The notes below the pieces were generated by a model. The model was not told the DNA's origin and did not search any database. It saw nothing but the letters and a program-made list of their open reading frames with translations. A program made the position numbers and the translations under genes. A stretch of 64,000 nucleotides of DNA from Levilinea sp. (lineage in GTDB: Bacteria > Chloroflexota > Anaerolineae > Anaerolineales > Anaerolineaceae), in assembly GCA_029975215.1 (NCBI GenBank), contig JARKPO010000066.1, positions 1 through 64,000 on the forward strand, read 5' to 3'. Shown here in pieces: positions 50,542 to 58,584 of this stretch. The number at the start of each line of letters is the position of its first letter. Positions within the stretch are counted from its first letter, which is position 1.

Positions 50542-51663
50542 TCAGACCATATCCTCCGAGATGGGTAGAGGGTTTTTTTCAGGGTTGATGTAGCGGCTGC
50601 GGTAGCGTAGGGTGAGCAGCAGAAGGGTGAACTGCACTAGAGAGAGGATGATGGCAGAGAACTGATCGAAATAAAAAACCAACAGATCCACGACGGTGAT
50701 GCATACCAGCAGGGTGGCATACGCAACGGCTACGGCGCGGCGGTCTTTGCCGATGAAGAGCAAGGCGGCGGAGATGAGCAGTGCCAGGCCGGTGGAACCG
50801 ATCAGGCCGACACGCGCGCCGAACATGGAAATACCCACTTCGGACCGCACAATGCTGGTGCGCACCAGGGGGGTAAAGATAGGCGTGAGGGCTGAGGGGT
50901 TGTAGATGTTGCTGATGAATAAGGCTGCGGAGAGGATGGACCAGGCGCCGAGAATTGCCAGGGCACTGACCAGGAGGGCGCGAAAGCGAGCACGGGTGAG
51001 ATGGGCCTGTTCCCAGCGCAAGATGCGGTTCTGGATGCGCTTCCACCAAGGGATGGTCTCTGAGGTGAGGATGAGTTGGTCGCTTTGAATAAAATCTTGC
51101 AATTCGCGGGAAAGGCGAGCCAGGTTGGGGTCGCTGCTTTCTTTTTCAATTTGTTTCAGGCGGCGGTGGATATTCTCACGCTCTCGGGCGGAGAGGTCTT
51201 GATCAAGGACTTCTTCGAGGTCCTCAAGGATGTGATAGAAATCGGCGCGCGGGTCTTTTTGGCGCGGGCGGCGGACGAGGACGTACACCAGGACGGTGAG
51301 CAGGAAGAAGACGTAGATGATGGGGGCAGCCGCGGGGTAGAAGTAATCGTTGCTCTGGGTGATGAATTTGCCGACTTCATCAATAAAGAGACCCACGCCG
51401 ACTCCGCTGAGGATGGACACCCAGATGAACACCCAGCGGTTGGCAAAGATGAGGGGCAGGAGGGTGGCGATAAAAAGGAAAAGACCGCCCCACAGTACAT
51501 GGGCGATGTGCAGTTCACCGCCGCCAAGCTGTGGGTAACCGGTGAGATTGAGAAAAAGGCGAGTGAAGGACACTGAAACTGCAAAGCTGAGCAGGGTGAA
51601 CAGCAGGTAGGTTTCGGCACGCTGACGGCGGATGGCCGTACGGATTTGAATAGTGGTTTTCAT
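50542..51663 (-). CDS. Polytopic membrane protein with cytoplasmic coiled segment
   Basis: This 373-aa protein starts at the ATG at 51663 behind GGAGGA. It has about four N-terminal helices (about 18-130), a charged central stretch of roughly 100 residues with coiled-coil character (ILEDLEEVLDQDLSAREREN), then four more helices (about 225-350). No catalytic motif is seen and I do not recognise the family. The upstream -10 (TGCTATACT on the minus strand near 51685-51694) suggests its own promoter. Confidence 0.75.
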   Translation of the reverse strand: MKTTIQIRTAIRRQRAETYLLFTLLSFAVSVSFTRLFLNLTGYPQLGGGELHIAHVLWGGLFLFIATLLPLIFANRWVFIWVSILSGVGVGLFIDEVGKFITQSNDYFYPAAAPIIYVFFLLTVLVYVLVRRPRQKDPRADFYHILEDLEEVLDQDLSARERENIHRRLKQIEKESSDPNLARLSRELQDFIQSDQLILTSETIPWWKRIQNRILRWEQAHLTRARFRALLVSALAILGAWSILSAALFISNIYNPSALTPIFTPLVRTSIVRSEVGISMFGARVGLIGSTGLALLISAALLFIGKDRRAVAVAYATLLVCITVVDLLVFYFDQFSAIILSLVQFTLLLLTLRYRSRYINPEKNPLPISEDMV

Positions 51664-51809
51664 GTATCCTCCAAATTCATGATCAAAGTATAGCATTTTT
51701 ACGGGCTGGTACGGAATTGTTCATAAACCTTAGGTGTGAAATTTCTTAATCGTGATAAAAACGAGAATTTTTGTGATAAGATTGCGGACGTTTGCGCCTA
51801 TGAGGAAAA

Positions 51810-52457
51810 ATGGAACTTAGCAAAGCACTGCTAGAAAATTTAATGCTGGCCCCCAGAGCTTGTGGGGTAACTGTGTTGGTAAGGCATTCGGAGCGTTATC
51901 CGATCTTATCGGATGAAGAAGTGTTTACCGTTGGCCTGACTGAGAACGGGGTTGCAATGGCAGAAGCCCTGGGGGTTGAATTGCGCGGGCGTTATCGGGC
52001 GCGGCGATTAGGTTCCTCACCGGTGGGCCGCTGTGTGGATACGGTGGCTGCCGTAGGCCGCGGGGCTGGTTGGAAGGGGCAAATCCGGGCAGAGGAAGTG
52101 CTTTCACACCCTTACCAGGGAGATGCCTGGGATCAGCGCCACAGCTATTCGCCCGGTGAAGCGCTGCCGGAGACTGTTCTGTCCCTGGTGGATTTTTTGC
52201 TGGGCGAGAGCTCACCTGGACCAGGGGAGATAGACTTCTTTTGTACGCACGATACTGTGTTGGGGACGCTGCTGGAGTACTGCGCGGGGCAGTGGATTGA
52301 GTTCCCTGAGAACTGGCCTAACTTTTTGGAAGGGGCGGTCCTGTGGCGGGAAGCGGACGATTTTTACATGGCCTGGAGGGGCGAGATCTATTCCCTGCAA
52401 AAAGCCCTGCGCCTGAACGGTGAGATGGAACGGCTGAAAGGCTGCCCGGCGGATTAG
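51810..52457 (+). CDS. Histidine phosphatase superfamily protein
   Basis: This 215-aa protein has the phosphoacceptor motif VRHSER with H26 (RHG family), and FFCTHDTVLG with H147 and D148 for the second catalytic His. The loops resemble the acid-phosphatase branch more than phosphoglycerate mutase. The substrate is unknown. GAGGAAAAA precedes the ATG, and a TGATAAGAT extended -10 lies about 30 bases upstream. Confidence 0.8.
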   Translation: MELSKALLENLMLAPRACGVTVLVRHSERYPILSDEEVFTVGLTENGVAMAEALGVELRGRYRARRLGSSPVGRCVDTVAAVGRGAGWKGQIRAEEVLSHPYQGDAWDQRHSYSPGEALPETVLSLVDFLLGESSPGPGEIDFFCTHDTVLGTLLEYCAGQWIEFPENWPNFLEGAVLWREADDFYMAWRGEIYSLQKALRLNGEMERLKGCPAD

Positions 52458-52488
52458 CCATCACCGCCTAATCGTCATCGGTAATAGA

Positions 52489-52524
52489 AAACAGACTGCG
52501 CGGTGAAGGCTGCGCAGTCTGTTT
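52489..52524. terminator. Bidirectional terminator
   Basis: AAAACAGACTGCGC and GCGCAGTCTGTTTT flank a loop of about 9 nt. Each strand therefore ends in T residues after the stem, serving the histidine phosphatase gene and the convergent dcd gene. Confidence 0.85.
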
Positions 52525-52546
52525 TAATTCAATACGGCGGGGGGTT

Positions 52547-53101
52547 TTAGAGGCGGGGGAGCAAAATGCTATTTTGCTTTTGATATTTTCCCTTTTTATC
52601 GGCATACGAGACTTCGCAAACCTCATCCCCTTCGAAGAATAGCACCTGGGCGATGCCTTCGTTGGCGTAAATACGAGCGGGCAGAGGGGTGGTGTTGGAA
52701 ATTTCGAGGGTGACGAAACCCTCCCATTCGGGTTCGAAAGGAGTTACGTTGACGATGATGCCGCAGCGGGCGTAGGTGCTTTTTCCCAGACAGACGGTGA
52801 GGACGCCGCGCGGGATGCGGAAATATTCAATGGTGCGGGCCAGGGCGAAGGAATTGGGCGGAATCACGCACATCTCGCCCTTGAAGTCCACCATGGAGCG
52901 CGTGTCGAAATTCTTGGGGTCAACCGTGGCGGAGAAGACGTTGGTGAAGATTTTGAACTCATCGGCAACGCGGATATCATACCCATAGGAGGATACCCCG
53001 TAAGAAATTACGCCTTCGCGAACCTGACGATCCACAAAGGGTTCGATCATGCCGTGTTCCAGCGCCATTTTGCGGATCCAATGATCGGGTTTCAAGCCCA
53101 T
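52547..53101 (-). CDS. dcd: dCTP deaminase
   Basis: This 184-aa trimeric enzyme converts dCTP to dUTP for thymidylate synthesis. The start at 53101 follows GGAGG at five bases. Motifs are the [10 protein letters not shown] substrate loop, [10 protein letters not shown] and the catalytic Glu in TLEISN. Length and order match bacterial Dcd. Whether it is bifunctional with dUTPase (as in Methanocaldococcus) cannot be decided here. Confidence 0.96.
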   Translation of the reverse strand: MGLKPDHWIRKMALEHGMIEPFVDRQVREGVISYGVSSYGYDIRVADEFKIFTNVFSATVDPKNFDTRSMVDFKGEMCVIPPNSFALARTIEYFRIPRGVLTVCLGKSTYARCGIIVNVTPFEPEWEGFVTLEISNTTPLPARIYANEGIAQVLFFEGDEVCEVSYADKKGKYQKQNSILLPRL

Positions 53102-53143
53102 GACTGCCTCCAAAAAAGGGGTAGTTGGCCAACAGCGGTTATA

Positions 53144-54799
53144 TCACCAGCCGCTGGCTTTAAAAACGGTTTCCAACAGCCCGCGCCGCTCTTCAGGAGT
53201 CATGGGACGCGGACGGGCGTTATCAATAAACTGCACGGTGAGCAGCTCGGTGCTGATGTGACGGCCTTGATAGAAAATGTGCCGGTCAATGAAAGCCTGG
53301 CGGGTTGGGATGCCCTCATCATATTGATCAAAGAAGAGGTTGCCCAGGCCGTAGTGGATGAGAGCACCTTCATGAAATTGAAGCGCCTGAGGCTGGTGGG
53401 CCTGACTGCCGGAGACGATGGTAGCCCCGGCGGCGGCGGTGGCTTCGAAGTCGGGGATCACAAAGGGGTTGGCTTCGTAGGTGTAATACTCTTCGTGCTG
53501 GAAGGTGACGATGGGGATGTAACCCTGAGCGCGCACATCTGCAATTTGCTGAAAGAGCACCGGCCAGTCACAGCGGACCGCCCCGGGACGATTTTCGGCG
53601 GCGCTGGAATAGCCGGGGGCTTTAGCGTTGCAGCCCAAGAATGCCAGGCGGTTGCCGTGGTCTTCGATGAGCAGCGGACGGCTGGCCTCGGCCAGGTTAC
53701 GGCCGCCGCCGTAATATTTCAGCCCGTTTTGGTCGTAAAAGTCAGCGGTGAAGAGCATGGCTTCATCGCCCCAATCTTGAAAATGATCCCCGGAAAGCTC
53801 AATGATATCTGCGCCGACATCCTGGATCAGCTCCAGATATTTGGTTTTGCTGCAAAACACCAGGGTATTTTCACGCGGGTACGGCGGGGGGCATTTGGGT
53901 GTGAAAGGAATTTCGTTATTGATGTGAGTGATATCGGCTTCGCGCAGCCAGCCGCGAATATCCTCGCCGGGGTAAGTCATGCCTTTCAGCTCCATCAGCC
54001 CGGCGGTGGCGCGCACCAGGGCAGTGACACCGGTGAGGATGACGGTGGTCATCTTTTCAGGGTCGCGGTTGGAAAGGCTGTGCTGAAGGACGGCTAAATC
54101 GCTATCAGAGAGGGGGGCGGCCGAATCGACCGGTATCAACTGGAGCGGGATGGAAAGAGGGTATTGAGCAGGGTCAAAGGTTTTTTGAACCGGCGAGTGG
54201 CCCGCAACAGCGATGACTTTCCATTGGGGGGTGAGCTGCTCAAAGGGCAGGACGGCCCATTCCTGACTGGGGATAGGCGCAGATTTGTTGAGTTCATCCG
54301 TTGAACGCTGAACCACGCGCTCGGGGTCGGGGGTTCCCCACCAATGAGTTAAAACAGTCTGCACGTCTGGCGGCAGCACCAGGCGTGAAAAGGGCAGTTC
54401 AGGAACGGGCTGACCCAGCCAGAAGCTTTTGAGATCCTCGGCGGCCACTTTGTCGTCCACTGTGGCGAAGGGAGCGGCCAGGGCGAGGGTCCAATAACCA
54501 GCGGGGGGATCTCCCGCGCCAATTTCCAGGCGGTATCGGGCGGTTTCGGCCTGATCGGTAAACTGCCAGCCCGGGGGCAGGGGGAAATCTTCCATCAAGG
54601 TCTGCGGCAGCGGTGCTGCGCGAAACAGGGCGGGAGGGGCGGCGGTGGGAGTTGGTTGGGGAGAAGGCTGGACAGGTTGAGGGGCGGCGGTGGTGACAGA
54701 TGCTGCTGCCGTTTGCGGCGCGGCAGAACATGCGCTGCTCGCCAGAGCGAGCAGCGCGAGAATTCCCCATAGTTTTGCAGATACGATAGGTTTGAACAT
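53144..54799 (-). CDS. CapA-like (PGA_cap) lipoprotein
   Basis: This 551-aa lipoprotein has a lipobox (ASSAC, Cys24) and a Pro/Gln/Thr linker, then an N-terminal extension of about 200 residues that I do not recognise. The PGA_cap metallophosphatase-like domain follows (about 285-500): ADITHINNEIPF, ELSGDHFQDWG, IPIVTFQHEEYY and GSQAHQPQALQF, ending LGNLFFDQ. The family is tied to poly-gamma-glutamate or other surface polymer synthesis, with uncertain chemistry. No capBC genes are nearby, so poly-glutamate export should not be assumed. Confidence 0.85.
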   Translation of the reverse strand: MFKPIVSAKLWGILALLALASSACSAAPQTAAASVTTAAPQPVQPSPQPTPTAAPPALFRAAPLPQTLMEDFPLPPGWQFTDQAETARYRLEIGAGDPPAGYWTLALAAPFATVDDKVAAEDLKSFWLGQPVPELPFSRLVLPPDVQTVLTHWWGTPDPERVVQRSTDELNKSAPIPSQEWAVLPFEQLTPQWKVIAVAGHSPVQKTFDPAQYPLSIPLQLIPVDSAAPLSDSDLAVLQHSLSNRDPEKMTTVILTGVTALVRATAGLMELKGMTYPGEDIRGWLREADITHINNEIPFTPKCPPPYPRENTLVFCSKTKYLELIQDVGADIIELSGDHFQDWGDEAMLFTADFYDQNGLKYYGGGRNLAEASRPLLIEDHGNRLAFLGCNAKAPGYSSAAENRPGAVRCDWPVLFQQIADVRAQGYIPIVTFQHEEYYTYEANPFVIPDFEATAAAGATIVSGSQAHQPQALQFHEGALIHYGLGNLFFDQYDEGIPTRQAFIDRHIFYQGRHISTELLTVQFIDNARPRPMTPEERRGLLETVFKASGW

Positions 54800-54813
54800 A
54801 AGCAGATGGTGCG

Positions 54814-56337
54814 TCAGCCTAGATTGGCGCGTTCCTTTAACACGGATAAAAGTGAGGATTCAATGGCGGCGGCCTGATGCTGCAGGGCGTTTAATTTGGT
54901 GAGCATGGTATCAGCCTGAGCCTGGTCTTTGACGTTTTGCAGATTGATGCGTACATTCAGCCCAGCGCTGGCAAAGGCAGCGTTGCCCAGGAAAACGCCG
55001 CTGGCGGCGTCGCTGATGGTGTTGAGGTTGCCCAATGTGGCGGCTTGGAGGTTGAGATCCATGACCTGAACCGCTCGGGCGGCGACACGCAGAGGCACAG
55101 CAGAGGCGTGGAATGTGGCGGCTTCAACGGCCGCATCACGGGCGGCCGCCTGCTCGGGTGTGTCTTTGGGCAGGCGGAAGGCAGCCAGAATATCTTCAAA
55201 TGCGGCTGAGTCTTCGGCCACGGCCGCGATCAGTTCCTGGCGCAGGCTGTCCGCGGTGGAGGCGATGGCTTCCATTTGAGGGGCGACATCGGCATATTTC
55301 TTTTTGCCCAGGGTTAACCGGGCAACCATGCCCGCCAGAGCGGCGGCTGCGGCGGCGGTGTGGGCAGCGGCAGAGCCCCCGCCTGGGGTAGGCGTGGCTG
55401 CAGCCAGAGATTCGATAAAATCCGGCGCGGCAGGTTGTTGGGCGCTTTCCATGATGCGGCTTTCCAGAATCTGGTCGTATTCAAATTGATCCAACTGGAG
55501 ATACCACTGGGCGGCATGCGTAAGAGCTTCTTGAGGGATGAGGCCGACCAGTTCCGTGTGGCGGATGCCTACACCGTAGCGAGCCGCCTCGCGGCGGATC
55601 ATTTCCACCACGCGAGCGATGGGCGTCTGGCGGAAATTGGTGAGGTTCATAGAGACCTGCGCCATACCTTCTACCAAGACCCCCATGGCTTTGACGTAGC
55701 GCAGCCCACCGGAAGAATGGCGGATGGCTTTGGCAATTTTTTGGGCGATGGAGACATCGTTGGTGGTGAGGTAGGCGTTGAAGGCGATGAGCGGCTGGCG
55801 AGCGCCGATGACGGTCGCTCCGGCGGGGCCTAAGAGGCTAAGGCCGAAATCGGGTGCGCGGTCGGGATTGGTTTGAATTTCGGTTTTTAGACCCTCAAAT
55901 TGACCGCGGCGAATGTTTTCCAGATTTTGACGATCGGGGCGAGATGCTGCTTCTTCGTAGAGGTAGGTGGGAATTTTCAGCTCGGCGCTGACTTTTTGAG
56001 CCAGGCGTCGGGCCATTTCGACGCACTCAGCCATGGTGATGTCTCTAATGGGCACAAAGGGGACTACATCGGTGGCGCCAATGCGGGGATGTTCGCCCTG
56101 GTGTTGGTTGAGGTCAATCCATTTGGAGGCCTCAGCGATGGAATCAAAGGCGGCTTTTTCCACAGCCTGAGGTGCGCCGACAAAGGTGATGACGGTGCGG
56201 TTGTGATCCAGGTCGGAATGGCGGTCGAGCAGGTGGACGCCGGGCACGGCCTGAATGACAGCGACGATGCGGTCTACGATTTCGGGGCGCCGGGCTTCGG
56301 AGAAGTTGGGAATACATTCAACGAGGGGATTGGGCAT
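54814..56337 (-). CDS. ftcD: Bifunctional glutamate formimidoyltransferase / formimido-THF cyclodeaminase
   Basis: This 507-aa fusion has an N-terminal formiminotransferase (about 1-300) with LVECIPNFSE and NQHQGEHPRIGATD, holding the catalytic His, and a C-terminal all-helical cyclodeaminase (about 305-507) with ATPTPGGGSAAA. It moves the formimino group of formiminoglutamate to THF and releases ammonia to give 5,10-methenyl-THF, the last part of histidine breakdown. The rest of the hut pathway is not in this window. A minus-strand TATAAT lies at 56368-56373. Confidence 0.94.
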   Translation of the reverse strand: MPNPLVECIPNFSEARRPEIVDRIVAVIQAVPGVHLLDRHSDLDHNRTVITFVGAPQAVEKAAFDSIAEASKWIDLNQHQGEHPRIGATDVVPFVPIRDITMAECVEMARRLAQKVSAELKIPTYLYEEAASRPDRQNLENIRRGQFEGLKTEIQTNPDRAPDFGLSLLGPAGATVIGARQPLIAFNAYLTTNDVSIAQKIAKAIRHSSGGLRYVKAMGVLVEGMAQVSMNLTNFRQTPIARVVEMIRREAARYGVGIRHTELVGLIPQEALTHAAQWYLQLDQFEYDQILESRIMESAQQPAAPDFIESLAAATPTPGGGSAAAHTAAAAAALAGMVARLTLGKKKYADVAPQMEAIASTADSLRQELIAAVAEDSAAFEDILAAFRLPKDTPEQAAARDAAVEAATFHASAVPLRVAARAVQVMDLNLQAATLGNLNTISDAASGVFLGNAAFASAGLNVRINLQNVKDQAQADTMLTKLNALQHQAAAIESSLLSVLKERANLG

Positions 56338-56436
56338 GGGAGGTCCTCTCTGTATGGGATGATGGTAATTATACTCGCCTTATGGCGATCGGATGATCTT
56401 TCGAATGGGTGATGCGTGATCGGGGGCGGGCTGTGC

Positions 56437-56442
56437 TACAAT
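56437..56442 (+). promoter_or_regulatory. Extended -10 before the YedK/HMCES gene
   Basis: TGCTACAAT (TACAAT at 56437-56442) lies about 44 bases before the ATG. No convincing -35 is visible. Confidence 0.4.
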
Positions 56443-56485
56443 CCAGACAGAAGGCAGGGTTTGGCTTGGGAATGGAGAGGTAAAG

Positions 56486-57166
56486 ATGTGCGGACGATTT
56501 ACAATTACCATTGATGCGGACAGCCTGCAGATGGCTTTTGACCTGGAAAGCGCGCCGCCGGATTGGAAACCGCGTTACAACGCGGCGCCCACTCAGATGG
56601 TGGGGGTGATCCTCGAGGGGCCAAGCCGGTTGGTCGAATGGATGCGGTGGGGGTTGGTGCCGTTTTGGGCAAAAGATCCCAGCATTGGCAGCCAGTTGAT
56701 CAATGCGCGGGCTGAGACGGCAGCAGAGAAGCCCTCTTTCCGACGGGCGTTTCAATCGCAGCGGTGTTTGATCCCCGCGGACGGCTTTTTTGAGTGGAAA
56801 CATGAAGCGGGACAAATAGGGCCGCGCCAGCCGTATTATTTTCGGCTGCGGAATGGACGCCCATTTGCCTTTGCGGGGCTGTGGGAACGCTGGCAGCCGG
56901 AAGAAACCGCTGAGCCTCTGTTGAGCTGCACGATTTTGACGTGTGCACCGAATGCACTGGTGGCGCAGTATCACAACCGTATGCCGGTGATGCTGCGCGG
57001 TGACGCGATGAACGGATGGCTGTATGGGGATTCACGCGCGGCGTTGGAGGCTTTACTGCGCCCGTATCCGGCGGAGGAGATGACGGCCTATGCGGTGTCG
57101 CGGTTGGTGAATCGGGCCAGTGTGGATACGGCGGAGTGTATTCAGAAAGTGGAGGAATCCGTCTGA
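56486..57166 (+). CDS. SOS response-associated peptidase (YedK/HMCES)
   Basis: This 226-aa protein begins MCGRF, exposing Cys2 as N-terminal nucleophile after Met removal. It keeps N73 (NARAET), E103 (DGFFEW) and H163 (HNRMPV), the residues that form and stabilise a thiazolidine crosslink to abasic sites in single-stranded DNA. The family shields such lesions from cleavage during replication. Its N-terminus follows an AGGTAAAG ribosome site. It sits alone, upstream of tRNA-Glu. Confidence 0.94.
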   Translation: MCGRFTITIDADSLQMAFDLESAPPDWKPRYNAAPTQMVGVILEGPSRLVEWMRWGLVPFWAKDPSIGSQLINARAETAAEKPSFRRAFQSQRCLIPADGFFEWKHEAGQIGPRQPYYFRLRNGRPFAFAGLWERWQPEETAEPLLSCTILTCAPNALVAQYHNRMPVMLRGDAMNGWLYGDSRAALEALLRPYPAEEMTAYAVSRLVNRASVDTAECIQKVEESV

Positions 57167-57201
57167 GGAGAAAAGCAATTTGACGAATTTTTTGCAATGG
57201 C

Positions 57202-57230
57202 TTGACCCTTTGGGGGAGCCGTGATAAAAT
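57202..57230 (+). promoter_or_regulatory. Promoter of tRNA-Glu
   Basis: TTGACC (57202-57207) and TAAAAT (57225-57230) have a 17-base spacer and lie 15 bases before the tRNA 5' end. Confidence 0.75.
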
Positions 57231-57245
57231 CTTGCTCGCAATCAA

Positions 57246-57318
57246 GCCTCCATCGTCTAGGGGACCAGGACGCAGCCCTTTCAAGGCTAAAACGCGAGTT
57301 CGAATCTCGCTGGAGGCA
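57246..57318 (+). tRNA. tRNA-Glu (anticodon TTC)
   Basis: The 73-nt cloverleaf has acceptor GCCTCCA/TGGAGGC, the tRNA-Glu-like TCGTCTAGGGGACCAGGACGC D region, anticodon loop CTTTCAA (TTC), and a T arm GCGAG-TTCGAAT-CTCGC. CCA is not encoded. The outermost anticodon-stem pair is a mismatch (C/A), which is tolerable. Confidence 0.93.
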
Positions 57319-57323
57319 CAAAG

Positions 57324-57350
57324 ACGACCCTGAGCAGGGTCGTTTTATTT
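57324..57350 (+). terminator. tRNA-Glu terminator
   Basis: ACGACCCT pairs with AGGGTCGT around a 4-nt loop, followed by a T-rich run. Confidence 0.85.
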
Positions 57351-57426
57351 TTTGTGAAAGCCCTTTCGATCTCATCGAGAGACGAGGGGCCAAAATGTGA
57401 GCTCGAATCTCGCTGGAGGCACAAGA

Positions 57427-57449
57427 ACGACCCTGAAAAGGGTCGTTTT
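57427..57449 (+). terminator. Duplicated terminator in the second repeat unit
   Basis: ACGACCCT pairs with AGGGTCGT around GAAA, followed by TTTT. It is the repeat copy of the tRNA-Glu terminator. Confidence 0.75.
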
Positions 57450-57505
57450 CTATTGGAGCGAAGCCCTTCCAATCTCATTGAGAGACGAGGGGCCAAAACG
57501 CGGGG

Positions 57506-57720
57506 ACGGGGTTGGTTTTTGAAGGTTTTGTTGGGGAGACGGAGTGAAGATCGCCATGTCCTCGAAGTGCGAGGGCACGCCGCCAAGAAACGGCAGCTCG
57601 CGATGATATAGTGAGAGCAGATCACCATGCCGTCAAAGAGCGGGTGCGCGCATCATAGGGCGAGAGCTAAGCTGTAGGTTTTTCGGGGGCTATGCCGTTT
57701 TCCTACTGCGGGCTTTAGCT
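57506..57720. other. Non-coding stretch after the tRNA-linked repeats
   Basis: No credible gene is present. The frames that stay open across this stretch and the repeats on either strand are low in conserved features and contain translated tRNA and terminator sequence. Confidence 0.5.
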
Positions 57721-58446
57721 TTAGCGAGGCGGGCGGCCGCGCTGGGGGGAGCGAGGGCCAGGGGAAGAAGGCTCATGCAGGATCAGTATGAACTCGGCTT
57801 TGCGGCCGTTGACGGCCTGGCGCACTTCGGCTGCCGGCCCGCGGAAAATCTGCTCGGTGGGCAAGGTCAGGTCACAGGCCAGGGTGAGGGGGTGGCCTTT
57901 GCCAAAGGCGCGGGCGACCTCATCCAGCAGGCGGTCGAGGCGGTAGGGGGTGTCCATGAGCACCACCGGAACATGCAGGGCGCGCAGGCGCAGCAGTTCG
58001 GCCTGGCGGGCCTGGGGGTCGCGGGGAAGGAACCCCGCAAAGAAGTAGCGTTCCAGTTTGAAATCCAGGACGGAAAAGGCTGCCATCAACGAGGACGGGC
58101 CGGGGATGGGGGTAACGGGAAAGCCCATTTCGCTGATTTCACGAATCAAAGCCGCGCCTGGGTCGGCAAAGACGGGCGTGCCGCAATCCGAGACCAGGGC
58201 CAACTGCTGCCCCTGGGCCAGACGCACGGCAATATCGGCAATTTGCTGTTTTTCGTTGTGCTCGTTGAGGGTGATGAGGGGCTTTGGGGGCAAATTGAGC
58301 TTTTTCAGCAGGGTGCTGCCTTCGCGCAGCTCTTCACAGATGATGCAGTCCGCCGCCTTGAGCACCTCCAGGGCGCGCAGGGTGATATCCTGGTAATTTC
58401 CAATCGGTGTGGCGACCACAGATAGAGTTCCGAGGGCTGCAGGCAT
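57721..58446 (-). CDS. rsmI: 16S rRNA 2'-O-ribose C1402 methyltransferase
   Basis: This 241-aa SAM-dependent enzyme of the tetrapyrrole-methylase fold methylates the 2'-O of C1402 in the ribosomal P site. It has the family features LSVVATPIGN at the start, CEELREGSTLLKKL, VSDCGTPVFADPG and IPGPSSLMAAF. At 241 aa it is shorter than typical RsmI (about 280): the C-terminal helical extension is missing and replaced by a Pro/Arg tail. GGAGGAAAGG precedes the ATG, and a TATAAT lies at 58489-58494 on the minus strand. Confidence 0.93.
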   Translation of the reverse strand: MPAALGTLSVVATPIGNYQDITLRALEVLKAADCIICEELREGSTLLKKLNLPPKPLITLNEHNEKQQIADIAVRLAQGQQLALVSDCGTPVFADPGAALIREISEMGFPVTPIPGPSSLMAAFSVLDFKLERYFFAGFLPRDPQARQAELLRLRALHVPVVLMDTPYRLDRLLDEVARAFGKGHPLTLACDLTLPTEQIFRGPAAEVRQAVNGRKAEFILILHEPSSPGPRSPQRGRPPR

Positions 58447-58566
58447 GTGGGTGATCCTTTCCTCCAGAAAAAGCGGTGCGTACGCTTTGATTATAACCCG
58501 GCCTGGAGTACGATCCGGGGAGGATGACGATGAGACGAGTCTGTCCTGGCAGGAACGGTGGGGTTA

Positions 58567-58575
58567 TGCTATATT
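58567..58575 (+). promoter_or_regulatory. Extended -10 immediately before murJ
   Basis: TGCTATATT (TATATT at 58570-58575) ends nine bases before the murJ ATG, and no ribosome site is present. The expected transcript has a leader of only about 2-3 nt. Confidence 0.5.
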
Positions 58576-58584
58576 TGGAACTCG

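Larger units (their letters stand above)
57300..57505 (+). repeat. 103-bp tandem repeats containing the tRNA-Glu 3' end and terminator
   Basis: The 22-base stretch starting TCGAATCTCGCTGG (tRNA 3' end, 57300-57321) recurs 103 bp on at 57403. Blocks starting AGCCCTT at 57359 and 57462 are also 103 bp apart. Each unit holds tRNA 3' sequence, a terminator, and a block that mimics the tRNA from its anticodon arm but carries about 20 extra bases with the palindrome TCTCATCGAGAGA. The second unit decays after 57500. No 5' tRNA half is present, so these are not extra tRNAs. Confidence 0.85.

Noticed and set aside
53144..54799. A poly-gamma-glutamate capsule operon
   Set aside because: CapA-like sequence is present, but capB and capC are absent, and neighbours are dcd and ftcD.
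57354..57423. A split or intron-bearing second tRNA-Glu
   Set aside because: The block copies the anticodon arm to 3' end with about 20 extra bases at the loop, but the acceptor 5' strand and D arm are absent, so it cannot fold as a tRNA.
57287..57628. Minus-strand reading frames across the tRNA-Glu repeats
   Set aside because: They translate antisense tRNA and terminator repeats; such peptides are a known annotation artefact.
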